From positions 22,664,462-22,728,461 of the forward strand of contig OY811971.1 of the NCBI GenBank assembly GCA_963681505.1: a DNA stretch of 64,000 bases, read 5' to 3'. Both the position numbers and the translations under genes were made by a program. The stretch's first letter is position 1. Every line of letters starts with the position of its first letter. The notes under the pieces are model-generated. The model worked only from the letters and a program-made list of their open reading frames with translations. It made no database searches and had not been told where the DNA came from. Source of the stretch: Eunapius fragilis. Its lineage: Eukaryota; Porifera; Demospongiae; Spongillida; Spongillidae. This document shows positions 21,614 to 33,637 of this stretch, piece by piece.

Positions 21614-23410
21614 GTTCTGTTAAAAGCTCACCTGATGAGGACACGCCCACAAATGTCACGTGACAACGTCCATAATGGATGGTGCAGTGTTGGACTACGC
21701 CTTAAAAGCTAGCAAGACATGAGTTGCCTTGGATATCCAGAAAAGTGCCTGTGTCAAAACAATATTAGACGTACGAGAAATGTTCTGTTAAAGGCTCACC
21801 TGATGAGGAAACGCCCACAAATGTCACGTGACAACGTTCATGGTGAGTGGTGCAGTGTTGGACTACAACTTAAAAGCTAGCAAGACATGAGTTGCCTTGG
21901 ATATCCAGAAAAGTGCCTGTGTCAATACAATATTAGATGTAAAAAAAATGTTCTGTTAAAGGCTCACCTGATGAGGAAACGCCCACAAATGTCACGTGAT
22001 AACGTCCATAGTGGGTGGTGCAGTGTTGGACTTAAAAAGCTAGCAAGACATGAGTTGCCTTGGATATCCAGAAAAGTGCCTCTGTCAATACAATATTAGA
22101 CGTAAGAGAAACATTCTGTTAAAGGCTAACCTGATGAGGACACGGCCATAAATGTCACATGACAACGTCCATGCTGGGTGGTGCAACGATGGACTATGAC
22201 TGAAATGCTAGCAAGACATGGGATATCCTGAATAGTGCCTGTGTCAATACAATATTACAAATAAGAGAAATTCTGTTAAAAGCTCACCTGATGAGGACAC
22301 GCCCACAAATGTCACGTGAAAACGTCCACAGGCAAAGATGGACTATGACTGAAAAGCTAGCAAGACGTGAGTTGCTGAAAAGTGACTATGTCAAAATAAT
22401 ATTAGAGATACGAGAAAAGTTCTGTTAAAGGCTCACCTGATGAGGACACGCCCATAAATGTTATGTGAAAACGTCCATAGTGGGTGGTGCAAAGATGGAC
22501 TATGACTGAAAAGCTTGCAAGACATGAGTTGCCTTGAATATCCCAAAAATTGCCCCTGTCAATACAATGTTACAGATACAAGAAACTCACCTGATGAGGA
22601 CGCGCCCATACATGTCACGTGACAACGTCCATAGTGGGTGGTGCAAAGATGAACTATGACTGAAAAGCTTGCAAAGCATGAGTTGCCTTGGATATCCTGA
22701 AAAAGTGCCAGTATTACAGATACGAGAAAAGTTCTGTTAAAACCCCACCTGATGAGGACACGTCCACAAATGTGACGTGACAACGTCCATACTGGGTGGT
22801 GCAAAGATGGGCTATGACTGAAAAGTTTGCAAGACATGAGTTGCCTTGAATATCCTGAAAAGTGCGTGTGTCAATACAATATTACAGATAGAAGTTCTGT
22901 GAAAAGCTCACTTGATGAGGACACGCCCACAAATGCGTGGGTGGTGCAAAGATGGACTATGGCTGAAAGCTTCCAAGACATGAGTTGCTGAAAAGTGATT
23001 ATGTCAAAACAATATTACAGATACGAGAAAAGTTCTGTTACAAGCTCATCTGATGAGGACACGCCCACAAATGTTACGTGACAACGTCCATAGTGGGTGG
23101 TGCAAAGATGGGCTATGACTGAAAAGCTTGCAAGACATGAGATGCCTTGAATATCCTGAAAAGTGACTATGTCAATACAATATTACAGATACGAGAAAAG
23201 AGCTCACCTGATGGGGAAACGCCCACAAATGTCACGTGACAACGTCCATAGTGGGTAGTGCAAAGATGTACTATGACTGAAAAGCTTGCAAGAGTTTCAT
23301 GAGTTGCCTTGGATATCCCGAAAAGTGCCTGCATGTGTCCATACAATATTACACGTAAGAGAAAATGCTCACCTGATGAGGACACACCCATAAATGTTAC
23401 ATGACAACAT
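21614..23410. repeat. 12-unit satellite, about 160-bp monomer
   Basis: Monomers of roughly 140-168 bp start with GTTCTGTTAAAGGCTCACC followed by TGATGAGGACACGCCC. CTGATGRGGA words fall near 21633, 21801, 21970, 22131, 22288, 22438, 22593, 22749, 22911, 23050, 23209 and 23373. Most units share TGTCACGTGACAACGTCCAT, then GTGGGTGGTGCAAAGATGGA, then AAAGCTAGCAAGACATGAG. Several units hold a palindromic GTCACGTGAC. Open frames that cross units are a by-product of the repeat and not genes. Confidence 0.9.
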
Positions 23411-23960
23411 GCAAAATAGTTGGGGCACGAGGAGATATGCACGGCAATCCGCTAGTTTGTACTGAGAAAAATGTCGAGGCAGTGATGCAGAACGTCCTAT
23501 GGAGACAAAGCAAGTCTCGTTCTCAGACCCAAATGCACGTAACGATGATCTGAGTATGAGAATATGCCTGAAGACAATCAACTAATATGAAGCAGGCAGC
23601 ACTTCACACATCAGGCACCGCTGAAATTGTTAGACTGTATCTGAAAGACTGTACGCAAAACGAGAAACGTGCAGGTTATAAAGCGCAAGGCATCACATGC
23701 AGTTTGAACTGCATGAGGCTTTGATGGCGAATTATATATTGAGTACATGTGCAAGAAAAAGAGGAAGACGACTTAGACGAGTGACAGAAAGGAGGTACTT
23801 GTTTATATGCACGCTTTGGGTCATGCACATCAGTTAACATTCGCTACATTGTGCTCGTGATGAGCAGCTGAGGAAAACCAGGACCTGTCATTCGAATCCT
23901 ACCTTTGGGCACCTCACGTGTCCGAAGACCATTATGGTTGGCACGTATTACAGAACAGTT
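23411..23960. other. Non-coding stretch after the satellite
   Basis: No gene or repeat recognised between the satellite and the (TG)n tract. Confidence 0.4.
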
Positions 23961-23967
23961 CATTTGG

Positions 23968-24186
<219 letters not shown>

Positions 24187-24199
24187 TTATGGATTTTTT

Positions 24200-25000
24200 T
24201 TTGTAGAACCAAATATAATCGGTGCAGTACATAAACAACACTGAATCAGTAATTCTGCAGTGTGAAGAATGCAGCATGTGGCGCTTGGTAATATCCTACT
24301 CAGTTGGTGCAAGAACACCATTCTGTAAGATGTTTCGTGTGGAGCATCTTATGATGATCTTTCCCTCCAGGGAGCGTATCATCTAATAGCGGTTCGTGTC
24401 ACAGGAGTGGGGACGCAATTTGAATTGAGCATTATATTATTTGAGAGCATACTGAGGTTTGGCGTTATTGTATATAAGAATATTGAACTAAACATCGGTG
24501 AAATTGTACATTTGTTTGCTAGACAACATCTCGTAGGATGCTCCTGAATCTGCATGAGGAAATATACACGTAGAATTCTATACATCATAAAATTATTGCT
24601 GTGTGCATGCTTGTAGTAATGTATTTAAATACGTTGCTTCACCGCGCATGCAAGGTTTTCGCGCTTCGAGTGGGTGGGGGGCCCGCTCTACTGCCGATCT
24701 TAACCCCCTTTATATTGGCGCCCGGTCGCAGCCAAGACCCCCCACCCCCACCCGCCGGCACGCCACTGCTCAGGTTACCATGAGCGCCCACAGCTAAAGA
24801 GAGAGAGAGGGGGGGGGGGGGGGGGGGGGGGCATGTAAGTTAAAATACTAGGACAGGGTTAAATAGTTTAACAGGCATTTATTAGAAGGGTTCTCAAAGG
24901 TGAGGGGGAGGGGGAGGGTGCCCATGGTTACCCTATTTGGATCACTCAAAGGTCCCACACTTGTGTTTAATTTGACATCCTTCATTTCTAGCGAGTGAGG
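24200..25000. other. Gene-poor stretch with G-tract
   Basis: A GA/G-rich tract sits at 24796-24830 and another G-rich stretch at 24900-24920. No gene recognised. Confidence 0.4.
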
Positions 25001-25008
25001 CGAGTGAG

Positions 25009-25735
25009 GATCATGCGCAGATCAAGGAATCTGATCGACCCACTAGTTTACAGATGTTTTAACTAGAGCTGGATGCACTGTTTCTACTATAGATACACAT
25101 TCAACGCTGATGTCGAGCACAATGAAATTAAACGTACAGCCTTCCTCCTCAGGCTCTGGTGCCTTTTGCAGCTTCGAACACCTCTTCTTTTGTCATTCCC
25201 ACACCCTATAAGTTCAAGAATACTATGGCTTTCCTAGCGACCGCAGGAGAAAAGCCTTTACGCTTATCGGGCATAATTAGGCTACAATGCAATTTATATA
25301 GGCAATAGATTCCATTTTTACGCAGGTAGCACCCGCCCCCCTCTCCAAGGCAAACCCCATGCAGCTGTGTGTTTACATAACAACCCTCTGATGTCCTTAG
25401 TCGGTACCCATCCCATCCATTCAGGTATGTTTGCCGAAAAGTGAGTTTTCAGTACCAGGATTCATACAGCATTTGCTATGGTTAATAATGCGGTTGTAAT
25501 CTCCGTTAAATTCTATCCAACAGTATCTCTCTAGCATGCATAGTGTATCTGCATCGGTCAAGGGAAGTTGGTTGTTACTTTATAGGTTTCTTTGCTCTAC
25601 AATCTCTTATCCTATGCCACTATACCAAGAAGCGGGTCAGTGGCAGTATGACGAGTATATACTACTAAGCAAAAGCGCGTTCGTTTTGAATACATGTAGC
25701 AGGAATATCAACGAAATTGTCGGTACATGTAGATA
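25009..25735. repeat. Dispersed repeat, copy 2 (pair with 10 kb)
   Basis: Matches 10439-10911, with about 270 extra bases (about 25052-25323) after the first block. The extra block contains a short minus frame, GVGMTKEEVFEAAKGTRA, of unknown meaning. Confidence 0.8.
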
Positions 25736-25739
25736 GCAG

Positions 25740-26080
25740 CTGAAGACCTCAGAGGTTTTATCACCAATGAGGGGTCGGAGGAGAAAGAGGATGACTACAT
25801 TCATTCTCCGACTCCTCTCCCCTTCACCCCGCCACCTCCTGAAGCAGCGCTGCTCCCGCCGGCACCACCACCAGTGCTGCCCCCACCACCACCACCAGTG
25901 CTGCCCCCGCGCCACCACCACCACCAGTGCTGCCTCCACCACCACCACCACCGGTGCTGCCCAGACCACTATGCACTCCAGTGCTTCTCTCCTGGCCTGC
26001 ATGGCCAATGCCACCCTGGCCCGCCTGGTCAGAGCAAGCATGGTGGGGAGGCCGGGGAGGAGGACGTCCCTGAAGAATAA
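25740..26080 (+). other. Pro-rich / (CCACCA)n coding-like segment
   Basis: After an ATAGCAG acceptor-like site a plus frame reads EDLRGFITNEGSEEKEDDYI, then a proline run (PPAPPPVLPPPPPPVLPP) encoded by CCA/CCG repeats. The CACCACCACCAGTGCTGC block is repeated about four times and shifts frame, so three frames remain open. It could be an exon of a proline-rich adaptor or actin-regulator protein, or a coding-like minisatellite. I could not decide. Confidence 0.3.
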
Positions 26081-26203
26081 GAGGGTGTGGGCGAGGACAC
26101 ATGCATCATCATACATTCTGCTAATGCTTATAATTCTTATAATTATTATTTTTTAAAAGACATTTGATTTTTGACTATGATAGGGCAAAAAAAGACTTAT
26201 GAA

Positions 26204-26475
26204 ACAAGTAAATAAAAACATTTTCTAACGAGAGAGTTGTTGGTATATAAGATTGACCAATGGTGGCGCAAAAAGCATGGACAGAAATTTTATTGAAATA
26301 GGCCTATATTTAGCACTCTCACAATACAACAGCGCATGCCTGAGTAATGAAAAATGGGCCTATTTCAATTTTCTGGTAAAATATCTGTCACTCTTTTTTC
26401 CGTGCTTTTTACACCACTATTGGTCATCCTATATACCAGCAACTCTCTCGTTAGAGAATGTTTTTATTTACTTGT
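26204..26475. mobile_element. ACAAGTAAATAAAAACATT MITE, copy 1
   Basis: Inverted ends ACAAGTAAATAAAAACATTT and AATGTTTTTATTTACTTGT bound a 272-bp foldback. The same family appears at 42595-42883, 51601-51883 and, truncated, at 32617-32803. No clear target duplication. Confidence 0.85.
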
Positions 26476-26962
26476 AGGAACTACTACCATGCATAGTTCC
26501 TGATAGCTTCCACCTGTGATGATGGCCCGGAATTCCAGCAAACGCTTGGCTTCTAAAGAAGAAGTCGAGGTAAGTATATCCTTAATTGCAAAAAACGGAT
26601 TTTATATTTTTTCTGCATAGAAAAATATTATTTGCTCTACTAGGCTGCTGAACTACAGTGCCTTTTCAATGGTCATGGTTAGAAAGGATTCCTTACTTTG
26701 CAATGAGAAGGGATACGATGCAGTGTTGCCGCGATATATCGCGATTAACGATATATCGCGATTTAAATGTTATATCGCGATTAACGATTTATCGCGATTA
26801 ATGATGCTATCAATCGCGATTAAAGTATGCGGACGTTAACGGAAAAGTATACGTAAAATATGGGGCATGGTTTGTTTCTTAATAGAACTAGTTCGAATCA
26901 TATCACATGTAAATTTACAGTTTATTCACTCTATTGCAATCTTGAGGGTATATGGCTATATG

Positions 26963-27286
26963 CTACAGAAATTTAGAGTTTCTCTTAAGAAAAATGCATT
27001 TACTGAGCCGATTTGGCAAAAGTCTCCATCTTTTTTTCTTTAATATATGTTTTGCCATAGAAAATGCTCTTTCTGACGGAGCTGTTGATGCTGGAATCGC
27101 CAAATACTTTCTTGAGAGCTTGGAAATAATCGGAAAAGATGTTTCATGACATTTCCACCACGTCAAAGGATCATCTTTGCGAAAGTTTATTTCCACCTTC
27201 TTCAGATATCTCTGCATCTCATCATCTATGTCGTCATCAAGAGCATGAACCGCTCCTTGTTCAGTACTATCTGAGCAGCCAAACAA
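26963..27286 (-). pseudogene. hAT transposase C-terminal dimerisation fragment
   Basis: The minus frame contains DPLTWWKCHETSFPIISKLS, KYLAIPASTAPSERAFSMA and LPNRLSKCIFLKRN. This is the hAT dimerisation region: the W-W block followed by the P-A-SERxFS signature. It lies inside the TIR-bounded element and lacks the catalytic domain. Confidence 0.85.
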
Positions 27287-27581
27287 TACATTGAAATCAT
27301 CATCTGCTTCAGTGGCTCTGCGTTTGGCTGGTGGCTCTACAACATCAGGATCTAAAGTAAAATAATTTTCATACTATGAACAATTTGATTTTTAAAGGGC
27401 TTACTCTTTGCCTTCTGAAGACAAGTCTATTCCATGGGCAGACTTCAAGTGATACCTCATGTTGGTAATGTTGTTGTTATGTCTTGATACCCATTTGTAG
27501 TACTTCAAGCACAACCCAAGATGAATTTAGAGCCTTCTTATGTATCCCAAAATATTGCCATGCTGAACTTCTATGTGCAGT

Positions 27582-27670
27582 TAGCCTCGTCCCCAGGCCG
27601 TCAATTAAAGTTTAGGGAAAAAAGACGTCTTTTTTCCTAAACTTTAATTTATGGCCTGGGGACGAGGCTA
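27582..27670. mobile_element. Mutator-like foldback MITE nested in hAT element
   Basis: An 89-bp near-perfect hairpin with ends TAGCCTCGTCCCCAGGCC. Flanks ATGTGCAGT (27573-27581) and ATGCGCAGT (27671-27679) form a 9-bp duplication with one change, as expected for Mutator-like elements. Because the same flanking hAT sequence occurs uninterrupted at 54995, this insertion is younger than the split of the two hAT copies. Confidence 0.85.
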
Positions 27671-27892
27671 ATGCGCAGTACGATCCACACTAACCACATC
27701 CTCTTTCTGTGGCACGTACATAGGTTTAGCTTCTTTCTTTGAAATCTGATCACACTTACGTAAGGTTTATTAATGTTTATTTAAGATTATTAGTGATTAT
27801 TATATCGCCGATAAAATATCGCGATTAAATGCGATTATCGCGATTAAAACGATTATGGGCAAGTACTTAATCGCGGCAACACTGATACGATG

Positions 27893-30345
27893 ACATAATT
27901 GCTGCAATCGATAAGTAAACTATCGTGCCCTGCTGTAAGTTTATGTGCTCAGCTGTGAGTGGAGTCTATGAAGCTATAGGCATAAAGGGGTTATGCAACC
28001 TGCTGCTATAGTGCCCTGCAGTAGACATGGTCTAATCGGCATAAATGGGGTGTTCAATTCCGAATTGTCATTTGAGGGCATGTGTGTGTGTGGGGGGGGG
28101 GGGGGGCGGGGGGGGGGCGGGGTGTACGGCAGGAAGAAATGAGCACTATATACCTGACAGGTATACACGAAGACAAAAATAAAACTCTATAAAGGTACGC
28201 GTTTGTTCCTATACCCTACATCAGAGAGAGAAGGAGATAGCTGAGAGCAATGCTCGCAGCGGCAAATTCCCAGCAGGCAACGAGGTTGCTTCTAGCAGAA
28301 GACCTGTAGGAGAAACGCATATGGAAATAATGCGCAACGCAATATAACTTTTTTCGTCACATACTGGGGGGCAGATCGGGATTCACTAGTAAACGCATTA
28401 TATTGCATCGGAGTTACCATCGGGTGATCATGTCCGTGATCGACTAGAGTGAGGAGCCCGTTGCTGTTTATAACTGTATATGGAAATAAAACAAAGCAGC
28501 ATACATAACTCGTTCAATAATGAGTGTAATTAATATTTTTTAATGCATACACGAGTACTGTATGTGGGTTTTGGATAATGTGATACCAGTTTGCAAACTC
28601 CAAAGCAGCAGATACCTGGCTGTTTGTTCGTGTAAGCCATCTGTATGTAATAGAAGTCATCCAGCCTTTTGTCCTCTAAAGTATTGAATATGTCTACTGC
28701 TCGGCTGAAGCTGTTTGTGCGTGTAAGAATGTGAAATTCCATGACAGAGAGAGCATGAAGCCATGCTATAATACAATACAGATGAATACGGATGCATGCA
28801 TGCGATAAATACACCATGTGTGTGGATTCATCACAGCACCGCCCCCTCCTCCACACATGCACGCACAAATGGAACTTATATGCACATTTCAATATGAATA
28901 TTCTTACGCGGACGTTACCACAGGATTCATAATGTCCCATACACTTTGGATTGATAACACGTATGATTATATAATGTCGTTTCTACAACAACGGTAACGC
29001 GCAGTAAAATAATTGAGTTGGATGTTGGACTCTCGGATGATTAAATTTTCACATGTCAATCACTATTTTGAAACGCTTAGAGCGCTTGCAGGCAAATATT
29101 AAAACTGCGGAAAATTAACCCCTTAGTTAAATAATTTCATTGTTACGTTAATGCACGTGATAAATATACGTCGTCATCGTCTGTATACTTCCATATCGGC
29201 TGTTTTAGTCCCAATTGGTTTACAGGATACGTGTTCTGGATTTTGGGGAAAAAATTCATTCTAGCTTGCAGCCTGAGAACATTATAGAGTAGCTTATCAT
29301 TTTGAAAGTGATTAGATGAGCAGTTAAAAAAGAGCAAACTTTCTAAAAGTTAACTGATTGTCTTGTTGGAAACTATAAATGGAATAATGTCTTCTCTCGT
29401 TTGACGCATTCGTTTCGGAGCAGTAGGTTTTGTGCCAAAGCTTATACCAACCTTTTAGAGTGAACGACTTGGGCTACTCATGCTGTGCATTCCAGAACAG
29501 CTAGAAGTTTATCGCGAAAACACGTTCTTCGTTAGTGGTTTATTTTGTTGATTGACGCATCGATCAACCTTTTCCACAAATTTTTGCAAAGTAATGATTC
29601 CAGGAGCCATGTTCGTACCTTAAAATAAAATAAAATTTCAAATAGATTGGTTTATAACCAGCATGCAATGTAACGTCATAAAGTGTTAGTAGGTGTTAGT
29701 GCTTCTGATATGCCGCCTTCATAGCATTAATTACCGATGGCAGTGTGCATGCGCAGTTTGTGTCCGCCATAATGTGCCTGAATTATACATCAACAAATGG
29801 CTGTTCTGATTCCAGTCTGTGGACGTCTTTATTCCGGTTCCTAAGTACCGTGTAGACCTTATTCGACCGCTATATGAATATATAAATGTCACGCGCTTGT
29901 AGCAATATTGACCAATTAAGTCACGTGACATCGACGAGAGAAATTCGTTTGTGCGACAGTTTTTCTTGTACGTAAAGCTGTGCTAAGCCTTTATGTCATA
30001 TAAATGGTTGTAACCATTACAAAATTCCCAGTAGTCGATGTTGTTTGACTTTTGAACTCTGTTATGCGGGAAAAATTGTTATAAATGGCGCACAAAGGCT
30101 TTGTGTAAGGCTACGTTGCTTCGTGTACACATTAGAGGTACTGTGTTACTGAAGTTGTACGTAGCGCACCATTACGCACTGGGAGATGTGTTTTTGCTGA
30201 ATGGCCTGTAAGAATTTAGTGACTTATCGTTCAAAACACTTAATTTAATATAGTATGGTTTGTGTAAGGCTAGCTTCATTCCTTTAGACATGTATGTTTT
30301 TTAAATTTACTCGGTGTGTTCTACGACGGTTTCTGCACTGGGAGA
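27893..30345. other. Gene-poor stretch with one weak exon
   Basis: A G-tract lies at 28091-28122. The only coding-like piece is the weak minus-strand exon near 28620-28720, listed separately. Confidence 0.4.
28620..28720 (-). CDS. Candidate internal exon, unknown protein
   Basis: The minus strand encodes FSRAVDIFNTLEDKRLDDFY and YIQMAYTNKQP, ending at a CAG|GTATCT-type donor. Two acceptor-like CAG sites precede it. It is on the same strand as the 30370-30570 exon, but the reading phases do not join directly, so an intermediate exon would be needed. No family recognised. Confidence 0.25.
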
Positions 30346-30369
30346 TTATGTTTTGAACCCTTCGTATAC

Positions 30370-30570
30370 CCGTCTTAGAGAAGGAGTATGAATGAAATAC
30401 ACACAAATGTCGGGAAACGACATGTCAGGCCAACGAGAGGGGTTGTAGTCCCAAGCATCTTTTGGAGTCATGTACGGATCTGTTGTTATGCCTAGCATAC
30501 CAAATTTCTCATTATAGCGTGACTTCCCGACTGCATCAAGCTGCTTAAACGCATCCGATTGTTCAGCCAT
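30370..30570 (-). CDS. Candidate first exon, transposon-associated family
   Basis: An ATG at 30570 begins MAEQSDAFKQLDAVGKSRYN. The frame stays open for 67 codons to a GTATAC donor at 30369, in phase 0. The pattern RYNEKFGMLGITTDPY...W...WPDMSFPDICVYFI resembles the N-terminal segment of multi-exon invertebrate proteins that occur with SWIM and YqaJ-like nuclease domains (often Harbinger/ISL2EU-associated). That link is from recall of the pattern, not a search. The following exons are not recognised. Confidence 0.4.
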
Positions 30571-30988
30571 ACTCAATAACGGCGACGCCTTTCTCAATAA
30601 ACAATAATCATGTCACATGCAAGTCACGCAATAATTTATTCATAATTGCGGTCGAATAAGGTCTGTATAATTCAGCGTGAATTTCACTTGATTGTAACAC
30701 GAGTAGTTGTACTTACGGTACATGGAGGAGAGCGAAAATCGAGACAAGGTAGAGTTATACCGAGTTCGGTACAGCGGGCGTCTGTTCGTTCATAATTAAG
30801 TTCTTTATGTTCTAAACAGCCGAAACTGTCATTTAGGGGCCGTCCAAAAACTTCACGCAATAATGGCGGAATTTGACCCCCCCCGCCCCCGTCACACATT
30901 TCCCATACTGATGTATGCTTAATGTATACATCGTCACACTAACTGATACCCCCCTCCCCTTCAGCGTGACGTAATTTATGAACGGCCC

Positions 30989-31163
<175 letters not shown>

Positions 31164-31413
31164 CTGATACCTGCATGTGTACCTTGGCAAATTAATTTTA
31201 CTTCCCCCCCCATTTTGGGTGCCGATGATGATGATCTCTAAGGTCAGCCACAAAACCCTTTGTTGCATGGGCATTCTCTGATCCTTGTACCATCATAATC
31301 TCTTGAGGTTATTGTTGAACTTTCTTTGTTGATACAGTAAAGGCCCGTGCCGTATATGCTACTCATTGCATTCAGCACTGGCTTGATTGCTAGCTGTTAG
31401 TCGTGTTTCCTCC

Positions 31414-31508
31414 TAGTCTCGTACCCAGACCGTCTATGACGTAAGCGATTATCGCTGCACTACGTCTGGATAATCGCTTACGTCATAGACGGTCTGGGTA
31501 CGAGACTA
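31414..31508. mobile_element. Mutator-like foldback MITE, 9-bp TSD
   Basis: A 95-bp hairpin with ends TAGTCTCGTACCCAGACC and its complement, flanked by an exact GTTTCCTCC duplication (31405-31413 and 31509-31517). Same terminal family as 27582-27670 and the left end at 60702. Confidence 0.93.
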
Positions 31509-31550
31509 GTTTCCTCCCCTGCTGTTTTACTTATTGCGCTGAGATCATAA

Positions 31551-32803
31551 ATCGGAACCTACGCGAGTAGGTTCCATATAGGAATCCTGCAGTATCATGA
31601 AGTCATTAAAAAAGCGTCACTCGCGTCTAGCGGGACAGCCAAGAGTCGGGTCACTTCGCTTTTAGTGGCAATCGAGCAATATCATAAAGGAGAACAGTTC
31701 TACGTTATATAAGTGTCATAAGACGGTGTAATTTTAGAGAACAAAAATACTCGTCCCCATCGTCCGTACCCAATCCCACCTAAAATTACTCCTCCGTCGT
31801 CGTCGTCGTCTTCTTCTTCCTTCGGGATAGCATACCTCACGACAGGAACGTTTGTAAAGCACGCCATGTGTACCAATCGCTTCAGGATGTATCCACATGT
31901 TATCTTCAGATATCTGTTAGACGCCTAACCGATCGGGCAATTAGCTGAAGCTCGTTGTACCTTATTTGGTGTTGATCTACAAATAGCACATTACATCAGC
32001 TATCACAATGTTCATGATGCACAATTATAATATAACCAGCGTTATCAAATTCGATGGTTTTACCATGTAATCTCAAGGACAAGTCTGATTCCACTCGAGA
32101 TCTAAAAGTGGAAAGATCCAGATGCTGCCAGATCTGCCAAACGTGCGTTTGTCAAGCGCGGTACCGAAAGGAACAACAAAACGACCACCCAAAGTACGTT
32201 ACGGCATCGATAAATGTTGGATCGATAAATTATGAGCATGCATGGTGTATCGCTAGAGTGGAAGGAATAGGTTAGGTTACAGCGGTAGAGATACTGCGTC
32301 TCTCCGTTTTATAGTAATATGCGCTGTTTGAAATGTACGTCAATTTAGTCATGTATTGTGGTGCATGGTTTATCTGATTATAGCGTGAGATCAGTTTATT
32401 TAGAGTACATTTATCCTTCGTATTATATGGCTTCGCTTTATCAATCCTTTGCTCCTCAGTGGAGATATTCTGGGGACTAGTGTAATATTTGGTACACACC
32501 TCAACAGAATTGCAGATTCTAATATAAATCTGTCATCATCGCGCAAGTTGACGTTTATGCTACCTGATTCTATGCGTTTCAAGAACTAAATACAATACCA
32601 AATCCACCAGAAAAATTTAGGAAACAAGCAATAAAAACATTCTCTACACGAGAAGGTTGATGGTATATAGGAATCAAAGGTGATGGTGGTGTAAAAAGCA
32701 AGGGAACAAGGCTTCTGATTGAAAAGGAAAAACGAAAGAGACCTATTTTAGCACGCACATTTAAACATGACAACATGCTACTAATATAGGTCTATTTCAT
32801 TTT
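31551..32803. mobile_element. Pogo-like element, internal copy without ends
   Basis: Closely matches 41483-42771, starting ATCGGAACCTACGCGAGTAG and ending inside the ACAAG-type MITE that both copies share. Neither terminal inverted repeat of the 41-kb copy is present. Shared small ORFs such as CCQICQTCVCQARYRKEQQN have no domain I know. The embedded CGTCGTCGTC...TTCTTCTTC run is a short microsatellite. Confidence 0.85.
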
Positions 32804-32870
32804 AGGGTCTGCCTGTCGTAAAATCGACATTGCTATGAAGGTTGTAAAAGAATCATAATCAGGGGCAGAT

Positions 32871-33184
32871 ACAGGATTTTCCAAAAAGGGGGTTGAGACC
32901 CGCGATAAGAAAAGCGGGGGAGGGGGTTGCTGTTCGCTTTAGGCCCGATACGAAAAGTGGGAGGGGGGGAGGGGGTGCTGTCCGCTTCAGGCCCGATACC
33001 AAAAGCGGGGGAGGGGGGCTGTCGGTTTCTACAAAAAGCGGGGGGGGGGGGGGTTGATCGCGTATCGGGGAGCCCGGGATATATAAAGTAGTAGAGTTTG
33101 GCCTGAAAACCTGAAAAGTTATGAAGTTATAAATGGGGGGGGGGGGGTGGCACGCGCCCCGAGTGCCCCCCCGGATCCGCCGCT
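32871..33184. repeat. G-rich minisatellite with hAT-like ends
   Basis: Units containing GCTGTCCGCTTCAGGCCCGA and long G runs repeat about three times. The stretch starts CAGGGGCAGATACAGG and ends CCGGATCCGCCGCTG, which are imperfect inverted repeats of hAT type. No 8-bp duplication is visible. Confidence 0.5.
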
Positions 33185-33411
33185 GCGCCTCAGCATAAGA
33201 AAGAGCTCACAAAAAAAAAACTACCAGAGATGTTGAGCTCACGTGACTTCCGGTTGGACTCAAACGCCTTTTATCGCATTGATTGATCGGCGGGCGTAAA
33301 TGCGCCCTGCGCGCTATTTACGTAGTGTATCTCCCTTTAAGGAAATGGCTGATTCCAAATACAGAGGTGTAGCCAGTCTTAACATACCTGAGTTACACAT
33401 AAGCAACTTAC

Positions 33412-33605
33412 GAGCAGCTGATCGTTCCGTTGATAAAACTAAGCGATCCGACTCGCGGGCACACATTACGGGATTGTGTCTAAACACGAAAATGAGAATT
33501 AACCTTCATTATGCATGCAACTCAGCGGCATACTGTATGTGGGCGGGTGCTGCCAGTAATGATGTGTATGTGTGAGTGCTGTGAGTGTATGAGTGTGAGC
33601 GTGCA

Positions 33606-33637
<32 letters not shown>

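Larger units (their letters stand above)
26721..27884 (-). mobile_element. Non-autonomous hAT transposon with 8-bp TSD
   Basis: The ends CAGTGTTGCCGCGATATATC and its approximate complement (TTAATCGCGGCAACACTG) are flanked by an exact 8-bp duplication, ATACGATG (26713-26720 and 27885-27892), the size expected of hAT. Internally the minus strand keeps only the two extremes of the transposase: a BED-finger remnant at about 27420-27530 (NNNITNMRYHLKSAHGI) and the C-terminal dimerisation segment at 26963-27286. The catalytic middle is deleted. A Mutator-like foldback is nested at 27582-27670. Confidence 0.93.

Noticed and set aside
21614-23410. Hammerhead ribozyme in the satellite (CTGATGA core in every unit)
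   Set aside because: CTGATGAGGAC can pair GGAC with a downstream GTCC, but no GAAA follows the putative stem II, which the hammerhead core requires. Covariance-model search would be the decisive test.
21887-23581. Protein-coding ORFs of 70-92 codons across the satellite
   Set aside because: They are repeats of the monomer read in one frame and have no conserved start, end or codon bias.
23880-23930. tRNA gene (ATTCGAATCC T-loop-like word)
   Set aside because: No matching A-box, anticodon stem or acceptor stem at the right distances.
33300-33575. 91-codon plus ORF (MADSKYRGVAS...)
   Set aside because: It lies antisense to exon 4 of the minus DOMON gene, whose exon has good splice sites and paralogue similarity.
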